Part shown: positions 5,248 through 9,554 of the stretch, in pieces
How the letters are laid out: the number at the start of each line of letters is the position of its first letter
Numbering within the stretch: the first letter of the stretch is position 1
NCBI GenBank assembly: GCA_019418525.1
Contig: DYBS01000073.1
Coordinates: forward strand, 1-9,554
Source of the DNA: Clostridiales bacterium
Lineage (GTDB): Bacteria; Bacillota; Clostridia; Oscillospirales; Oscillospiraceae
DNA length: 9,554 nucleotides
Direction: 5' to 3'
Position numbers and translations under genes: made by a program
The notes under the pieces: model-generated
Told to the model about the DNA's origin: nothing
Database searches by the model: none
What the model saw: only the letters and a program-made list of their open reading frames with translations

Positions 5248-7044
5248 ATGGATCTTTATGGCTTTTACACCGGCAGCTGTTTCGACGCCTATACCTTTTT
5301 AGGCGCTCGTCTGACCGGGGCGGGGGCGGTGTTCCGCACCTTCGCCCCGGCGGCCCGGAAGGTGTCCCTCATCGGGGCGTTCCGCAACTGGGAGGAGATC
5401 CCCATGGAGCGGGAGTGGGACGGGAATTTCTGGTCCTGCACGGTGCCCGAGGCCCGAGCGGGCATGGGCTACAAATTCCGCATCTACCAGGGGGATGGCA
5501 AGGTGCTGGACCACTGCGACCCCTATGGGTACTGGATGGAGCTGCGGCCCCACACCGCCTCCATCCTGTGGGACGTGGACGGATACGAGTTCCACGACGG
5601 GGAGTGGATGGCCCGACGCTCGGCGGGGCTGGACAAGCCGGTGAACCTCTACGAGCTCCACGCCGGGGCCTGGCAAAAGCCGGGGCCTGGCCCGGCGGAC
5701 TGGTACGACTATGAGGACCTGGCCCGGCGGCTTATCCCCTATTTGCAGGAGAACGGCTACACCCACGTGGAGCTGATGCCTCTGAGCGAGCACCCCAGCG
5801 ACTCCTCCTGGGGCTATCAGAACACCGGATTCTTTAGCCCCACCTCCCGCTACGGCAACCCCGACCAGCTCAAGGCCTTCGTGGACTGGTGCCACCAGGG
5901 GGGCATCGGGGTGGTGCTGGACTTCGTGCCGGTCCACTTCGCCGTGGACGACTACGCTCTGTGGAACTACGACGGCACCGCCCTCTATGAGTACCCCCAC
6001 CGGGATGTGGGGGTGAGTGAGTGGGGGAGCTGCAATTTCATGCACTCCCGGGGGGAGGTGCGGAGCTTTTTGCAGTCGGCCGCCCACTTCTGGCTGGAGA
6101 AGTACCACTTCGACGGCCTGCGGATGGACGCGGTGCGCAACCTCATCTACTGGCAGGGGGACCCGGCCCGGGGGGAGAACGCCGGGGGCATCTCCTTCCT
6201 GCGGGAGATGAACCGGGGCCTGCGGGAGCGCCACCCCGACGTGTTCCTGGCCGCCGAGGACTCCTCCGCCCACGGCGGCGTGACCGCCCCGCCAGAGGCG
6301 GGGGGCATGGGCTTTCACTACAAGTGGGACATGGGGTGGATGAACGATACCCTGGCCTATTTCGCCCTCCCGCCGGAGGAGCGGGGCAAGCACCGGGGGA
6401 AGCTCACCTTCTCCATGCACTACTTTTCCGACGAGCGGTATCTGCTGCCGTTTTCTCACGACGAGGTGGTCCATGACAAGGGCTCCATGCTGCAAAAAAT
6501 GCCGGGGACGGAGGGGGAGAAGCTGGACCAGCTGCGGGCCCTCTACCTCTATATGTACACCCACCCGGGGAAAAAGCTGGACTTTATGGGCAATGAGCTG
6601 GCCCAACCCCACGAGTGGGGGGAGGACAGGGAGCTGGAGTGGTCCGTGCTGGAGGAGCTGCCCCACGGGGCCTACCACCGCTTCCGCCGGGATTTAAATT
6701 TGGTCTACCGGAGCTGGGAGCCCCTGTGGGGCTGGGACTACCGGCCGGAGGGGTTTCAGTGGGCGGAAACCGACCCGGAGCGGGAGGACGTGTTTGCCTT
6801 TTGGCGGCGGGGGGAGACGGGGACCATGCTGGCCCTGTGCCGCTTCTCCGCCGGGGAGGAGGTCACCTGTACCATCCCCCTGCCGGAGGGGAGTGCCGGG
6901 CTGGAGCTGGTGATCGCCAGCGACTGGGACTTTTACGGCGGGACCACGCCCTCCGAGAAGCGGATCTTCCCGGCCAAAGACGGCGTCGTGACGGTAGCGC
7001 TGTCCCCCTGCGCCGGGCGGTGCTACCGGCTGCTGAAGGAGTAA
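5248..7044 (+). CDS. glgB: 1,4-alpha-glucan (glycogen) branching enzyme
   Basis: 598-residue GH13 enzyme that cuts alpha-1,4-glucan chains and rejoins them as alpha-1,6 branches during glycogen synthesis. A CBM48-type beta-sandwich covers about residues 12-105 (VFRTFAPAARKVSLIGAFRNW). The catalytic barrel follows (about 130-480) with conserved region I DFVPVHF (225-231), nucleophile D294 in GLRMDAV, acid/base E337 in LAAEDSS, and D405 in FSHDEVVHDKGSM. A C-terminal beta domain (about 510-598) closes it. It lacks the long N-terminal extension of enterobacterial GlgB, as is common in Firmicutes. Two starts compete: the ATG at 5239 has only 2 bases between AAAGGA (5231-5236) and itself, whereas the ATG at 5248 has 11. 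I chose 5248, a difference of three residues. No other glycogen gene is adjacent. The gene is divergent from tetR, whose candidate operator overlaps its probable promoter. Confidence 0.95.
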   Translation: MDLYGFYTGSCFDAYTFLGARLTGAGAVFRTFAPAARKVSLIGAFRNWEEIPMEREWDGNFWSCTVPEARAGMGYKFRIYQGDGKVLDHCDPYGYWMELRPHTASILWDVDGYEFHDGEWMARRSAGLDKPVNLYELHAGAWQKPGPGPADWYDYEDLARRLIPYLQENGYTHVELMPLSEHPSDSSWGYQNTGFFSPTSRYGNPDQLKAFVDWCHQGGIGVVLDFVPVHFAVDDYALWNYDGTALYEYPHRDVGVSEWGSCNFMHSRGEVRSFLQSAAHFWLEKYHFDGLRMDAVRNLIYWQGDPARGENAGGISFLREMNRGLRERHPDVFLAAEDSSAHGGVTAPPEAGGMGFHYKWDMGWMNDTLAYFALPPEERGKHRGKLTFSMHYFSDERYLLPFSHDEVVHDKGSMLQKMPGTEGEKLDQLRALYLYMYTHPGKKLDFMGNELAQPHEWGEDRELEWSVLEELPHGAYHRFRRDLNLVYRSWEPLWGWDYRPEGFQWAETDPEREDVFAFWRRGETGTMLALCRFSAGEEVTCTIPLPEGSAGLELVIASDWDFYGGTTPSEKRIFPAKDGVVTVALSPCAGRCYRLLKE

Positions 7045-7079
7045 AAAAGGGCCACGCTCTCAAGTGAGAGCGTGGCCTT
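7043..7079. terminator. Bidirectional terminator between glgB and the AEC gene
   Basis: A perfect 12-bp stem pairs 7050-7061 with 7066-7077 around the loop AAGT, lengthened by a G-T and an A-T pair. On the minus strand it is followed by a run of six T (complement of 7043-7048), making an excellent intrinsic terminator for the AEC transporter transcript. On the plus strand only TTAT follows, so termination of glgB is probably weaker. The A-run overlaps the glgB stop codon. Confidence 0.85.
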
Positions 7080-7096
7080 ATCAGCTTTGGAAGGAG

Positions 7097-8029
7097 TCAC
7101 AGCAGCGCGGAGAGCTGCTGGGCCAGAACTGCCACCAGGGGGAGCGTCACAATGGACAGGAAGGTGGACAAACTCACCAGTTCAGCGGCAGAGCCGGTGT
7201 CCTGCCCGAAGCGCTGGGCGAACATGGAAGTGGTACCCGCAGTGGGAGTACCGGCCAGGATGACCATGGTGCAGTAGAGCAGGGGGTTCAGGTGGAAGGG
7301 CAGCAGCACCAGGGCGGTAAAGACGGGCATGATCACCAGTCGCACCGCGGATACGATATAGAGACGGGCATGCCGCAGGGTGGCGGGCAGATCCACTGCC
7401 GACATCTGGGCGCCGATGACGATCATAGCCAGCGGGGTGTTCAGATCGGCTATGTAGCCTACGGCGGTGGAGAGGCTGCCGGGCAGGCGCAGGCCCAGCA
7501 ACAGGAAGGGCAGGCCCAGAAACAGCGAAATGGTGCCCGGGTTCAGGATGGCCTTGCGGGGGGAAAGAGCGCTCTTGCCGCCCATGATGAGTACGCCGTG
7601 GATCCACGAATAGACATTAAAGACCACCAGGCCCACCACCACGTAGATCCGGGAGTCACTGCCCAGCACGGCTTCGGCCAGAGGCAGGCCCATGAAGCCT
7701 ACGTTGCCGTAAATGGCGCCGAACTGGAGGGAGGCGCGGGTAGCAGAAGGGGCCTTCCGGGCCAGGGGGAGGGCCATCACGCTGAAGCAGAGGAACAGCG
7801 CCAGGGTGAGGACCAGAGCCTCCCCCATCTCCATCAGTAGTTTGGTATCTGTGCTGACCTGCATGGTGTCCAGCACTACGCAGGGCATGACGACATAGAG
7901 GAGAAGGAAGGTCAGCTGTGCGCAGCCCTCCGAATCGAGCCGCCGGAGACGGCCCAGAACATAGCCCACAGCCATCAGGAGAAAGAGGGTGATGACCTGG
8001 GCGACAACGGTAAGAAAATAGTCCAACAT
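7097..8029 (-). CDS. AEC-family (auxin efflux carrier-like) transporter
   Basis: 310-residue integral membrane protein of the AEC/Mem_trans family. Bacterial members are secondary carriers of small organic acids such as malate or malonate, and this one's substrate is unknown. About ten hydrophobic helices in two inverted five-helix halves can be seen, roughly 5-27, 37-56, 70-90, 100-121, 128-148, 165-183, 190-211, 222-243, 250-268 and 280-306. The family's two broken-helix signatures are present: FGAIYGNVGFMGLPLAEAVLG (103-123) and ILAGTPTAGTTSMFAQRFG (257-275). Length is normal. The start fits the family (MLDYFLTVVAQV), but the ribosome site is poor: AGGAAG lies about 15 bases upstream. It begins 39 bp after obg on the same strand with no terminator between, so it is probably co-transcribed with obg. 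A strong terminator follows it. Confidence 0.9.
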   Translation of the reverse strand: MLDYFLTVVAQVITLFLLMAVGYVLGRLRRLDSEGCAQLTFLLLYVVMPCVVLDTMQVSTDTKLLMEMGEALVLTLALFLCFSVMALPLARKAPSATRASLQFGAIYGNVGFMGLPLAEAVLGSDSRIYVVVGLVVFNVYSWIHGVLIMGGKSALSPRKAILNPGTISLFLGLPFLLLGLRLPGSLSTAVGYIADLNTPLAMIVIGAQMSAVDLPATLRHARLYIVSAVRLVIMPVFTALVLLPFHLNPLLYCTMVILAGTPTAGTTSMFAQRFGQDTGSAAELVSLSTFLSIVTLPLVAVLAQQLSALL

Positions 8030-8068
8030 AGGGTTTGTTACACTTCCTGTTGCGTGCGCGTGGGGAAA

Positions 8069-9346
8069 TCAGCGCTGGTATTCAAATTCCAAATTGTAGA
8101 GAGAGACGATATCCCCGTCCTGGATGCCCATTTCCTCCAGCCGGTCGTAGAGGCCGGACTGCCGGAGCATCTTGTCGAACCAGCTCCGGGACTCGAAGTC
8201 GCCGAAGTTGGTGTTGGCCATGAGCCGCTGGAGCCAGGGACCCTCCACGATCCAGGTGTCCTCCTCGTGGCGGATCTCCAGCGGGGCGCTGGTGTCGATC
8301 TGGGCGGGGCGCTCCACATAGGTGGGCTCGTATACGGTAATGGGGGGCAGGTGTTCCAGCTCCCGGGCAGCGGCAAGCATCAGCTCCCGGGTGCCCTGGT
8401 GGGCGGCGGCGGAGATCTCGTAGAAGGGCATGCCCAGGGCCTCCACATGGGCCTTGAGGGCTTCCAGACCGGTGCGGTCGGTGGCGATATCCACCTTGTT
8501 GCCCGCCACGATCATCCGGCGGGAGGCCAGAGCGGGGGAGTACTCCTTCAGCTCGGCCTGGATGGCCTCGAAATCCTCCACCGGGTCCCGGCCCTCGCAG
8601 CCCGACACGTCCACCACGTGGATCAGCAGGCGGCAGCGGTCGATGTGCCGGAGGAAGTCGTGGCCCAGACCGGCGCCCTCGCTGGCGCCCTCGATGATGC
8701 CGGGGATGTCGGCCAGGACGAAGGACACGCCCTCGTCCACATACACCACGCCCAGATTGGGGAAGAGGGTGGTGAAGTGGTAGTTGGCGATCTTGGGCTG
8801 GGCCTTGGACACCACGCTCAGCAGAGTGGACTTGCCCACGTTGGGGAAGCCCACCAGGCCCACGTCGGCCAGCAGCTTCAGCTCCAGGATGACCTCCCGG
8901 GTGCGGCCGGGGAGACCGGCCTTGGCAAAGCTGGGCACCTGGCGGGTGGGGGTGGCGAAGTGCTTGTTGCCCCAGCCGCCGTTGCCGCCCCGGCAGAGGA
9001 CGAAGGGCTCGTCGCCGGACATGTCGCAGATGATCTCATTGGTCTCGGCGTCCCGCACTACGGTGCCCAGGGGGACCTTGATAACGCAGTCCTCGCCGTC
9101 CTTGCCGGTGCAGCGCTTGCCCGAGCCATCCATGCCGCTGCCGGCGGTGTACTTGCGCTTGTAGCGGAAGTCCATCAGGGTGGACATGTGGCGGTCCACC
9201 TTCAGGATCACATCGCCGCCCCGGCCGCCGTCGCCGCCGTCGGGACCGCCGGCGGCCACGTACTTCTCCCGGTGGAAGGCCACCGCACCGTTGCCACCGT
9301 CGCCCGAGCGGACGGTGATCTTAGCGGTATCAATAAATTGTGCCAT
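8069..9346 (-). CDS. obg: Obg-family ribosome-associated GTPase
   Basis: 425-residue conserved GTPase that binds the 50S subunit and acts in late ribosome assembly and growth control, also called obgE or cgtA. The glycine-rich Obg fold covers residues 1-157 (VRSGDGGNG, GGPDGGDGGRGGDV, RGGNGGWGN). The GTPase domain (about 159-330) has G1 GFPNVGKST (166-174), G2 FTTLFPNLG (191-199), G3 DIPGIIEG (213-220), G4 NKVD (283-286) and G5 SAA (312-314). A C-terminal OCT domain (about 350-423, WIVEGPWLQRLMANTNF) is present, as in Bacillus and clostridial Obg. The start at 9346 has a near-perfect AAAGGAGGT four bases upstream and begins with the family's MAQFIDTAKI. An in-frame ATG at 9484 would add 46 residues that do not resemble Obg. 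Many Firmicutes have rplU and rpmA just upstream, but the 208 bp before this start contain neither. Confidence 0.97.
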   Translation of the reverse strand: MAQFIDTAKITVRSGDGGNGAVAFHREKYVAAGGPDGGDGGRGGDVILKVDRHMSTLMDFRYKRKYTAGSGMDGSGKRCTGKDGEDCVIKVPLGTVVRDAETNEIICDMSGDEPFVLCRGGNGGWGNKHFATPTRQVPSFAKAGLPGRTREVILELKLLADVGLVGFPNVGKSTLLSVVSKAQPKIANYHFTTLFPNLGVVYVDEGVSFVLADIPGIIEGASEGAGLGHDFLRHIDRCRLLIHVVDVSGCEGRDPVEDFEAIQAELKEYSPALASRRMIVAGNKVDIATDRTGLEALKAHVEALGMPFYEISAAAHQGTRELMLAAARELEHLPPITVYEPTYVERPAQIDTSAPLEIRHEEDTWIVEGPWLQRLMANTNFGDFESRSWFDKMLRQSGLYDRLEEMGIQDGDIVSLYNLEFEYQR

Positions 9347-9350
9347 AAAT

Positions 9351-9359
9351 ACCTCCTTT
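9351..9359 (-). promoter_or_regulatory. Strong ribosome binding site of obg
   Basis: AAAGGAGGT on the minus strand nearly matches the full anti-Shine-Dalgarno complement and ends 4 bases before the ATG. It settles the obg start at 9346. Confidence 0.85.
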
Positions 9360-9439
9360 GTACCGGCGAAAGGAATGGCGGTGGAGCCCACGTCTCCATC
9401 GCCACGCTTAGTTTGTCCGATTTTGAGTAAGTTACTAAA

Positions 9440-9469
9440 AATATAGCACGGTCCCAACCCCAGGTGCAA
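9440..9469 (-). promoter_or_regulatory. Promoter upstream of obg, extended -10 type
   Basis: On the minus strand TTGCAC (9469-9464) lies 18 bp from TATATT (9445-9440), and TGC directly before the -10 makes an extended -10 (TGnTATATT). The AT-rich patch stands out from its GC-rich surroundings. Transcription would start near 9433, leaving a leader of about 87 nt before obg. It would drive obg and probably the AEC gene. It implies that obg here is independent of any ribosomal-protein operon. Confidence 0.6.
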
Positions 9470-9554
9470 GAGAAAAACTGCCACATTCTGCCCGGTATGT
9501 TGCCGTCCTTTCCGGTATTCCCACTAGGGGCGGCTGTCGGGGGCCTCGGGGCAC

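Noticed and set aside
5299..6678. 459-codon minus-strand frame opposite glgB
   Set aside because: It is a complementary-frame shadow of glgB, whose catalytic motifs are all intact on the plus strand.
7064..7840. 258-codon plus-strand frame opposite the AEC gene
   Set aside because: It begins inside the terminator hairpin and encodes a Q/G/H-rich low-complexity product. The opposite strand has clear AEC signatures.
8054..9430. 458-codon plus-strand frame opposite obg
   Set aside because: Obg on the minus strand has all GTPase motifs. This frame is V/G/H-rich shadow sequence.
129..9543. CCCCCGACAG at 129-138 and its inverse complement at 9534-9543, near both window ends
   Set aside because: It is a 10-base GC-rich match with no extension in flanking sequence and is compatible with chance. 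The left copy is explained by the terminator stem.

Overview
The window looks like chromosomal DNA of a GC-rich, low-spacer Firmicute, most likely a gut Oscillospiraceae (Flavonifractor, Lawsonibacter or Oscillibacter-like). The reasons are strong G/C at third codon positions, AGGAGG-type ribosome binding sites, an ECF sigma factor paired with a DUF4179-type membrane protein, and a secreted enzyme with a C-terminal copper-amine-oxidase-N1-like domain, a combination typical of clostridial cluster IV. The genus is an inference from style only.

Layout. Positions 1-247 are intergenic. They hold hairpins, including a 30-bp perfect palindrome and a strong rho-independent terminator for a gene left of the window, followed at once by a candidate ECF promoter and a repeat-rich leader. 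Positions 248-2118 (+) are a two-gene operon with an ATGA overlap: an ECF sigma factor and its probable membrane-anchored DUF4179 regulator. A 15-bp stem (2151-2186) separates it from a convergent unit on the minus strand. That unit contains a TetR-family regulator (4559-5098) and, 180 bp downstream, a secreted CpdB/YfkN-like metallophosphatase/5'-nucleotidase (2219-4378). Divergent from tetR is a stand-alone glycogen branching enzyme, glgB (5248-7044, +). The 149-bp gap between tetR and glgB carries a 25-bp near-perfect dyad overlapping -10-like boxes on both strands, which is the best operator candidate in the window. A bidirectional terminator (7043-7079) separates glgB from a minus-strand pair, obg (8069-9346) and an AEC-family transporter (7097-8029). 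These two are only 39 bp apart with no visible terminator between them. A good extended -10 promoter lies upstream of obg.

How the genes work together. The sigma/DUF4179 pair is a self-contained envelope-signalling module. The TetR regulator probably controls itself and perhaps glgB or the nucleotidase. GlgB acts in glycogen synthesis, but no other glg gene is in view. Obg is an essential ribosome-associated GTPase. The AEC carrier probably shares its transcript.

I found no rRNA, tRNA, CRISPR array, insertion sequence or phage gene. Nothing here is clearly a new system. The most worthwhile leads are the dyad between tetR and glgB, the repeat/dyad leader in front of the ECF sigma gene, and the double-hairpin element at 53-104.
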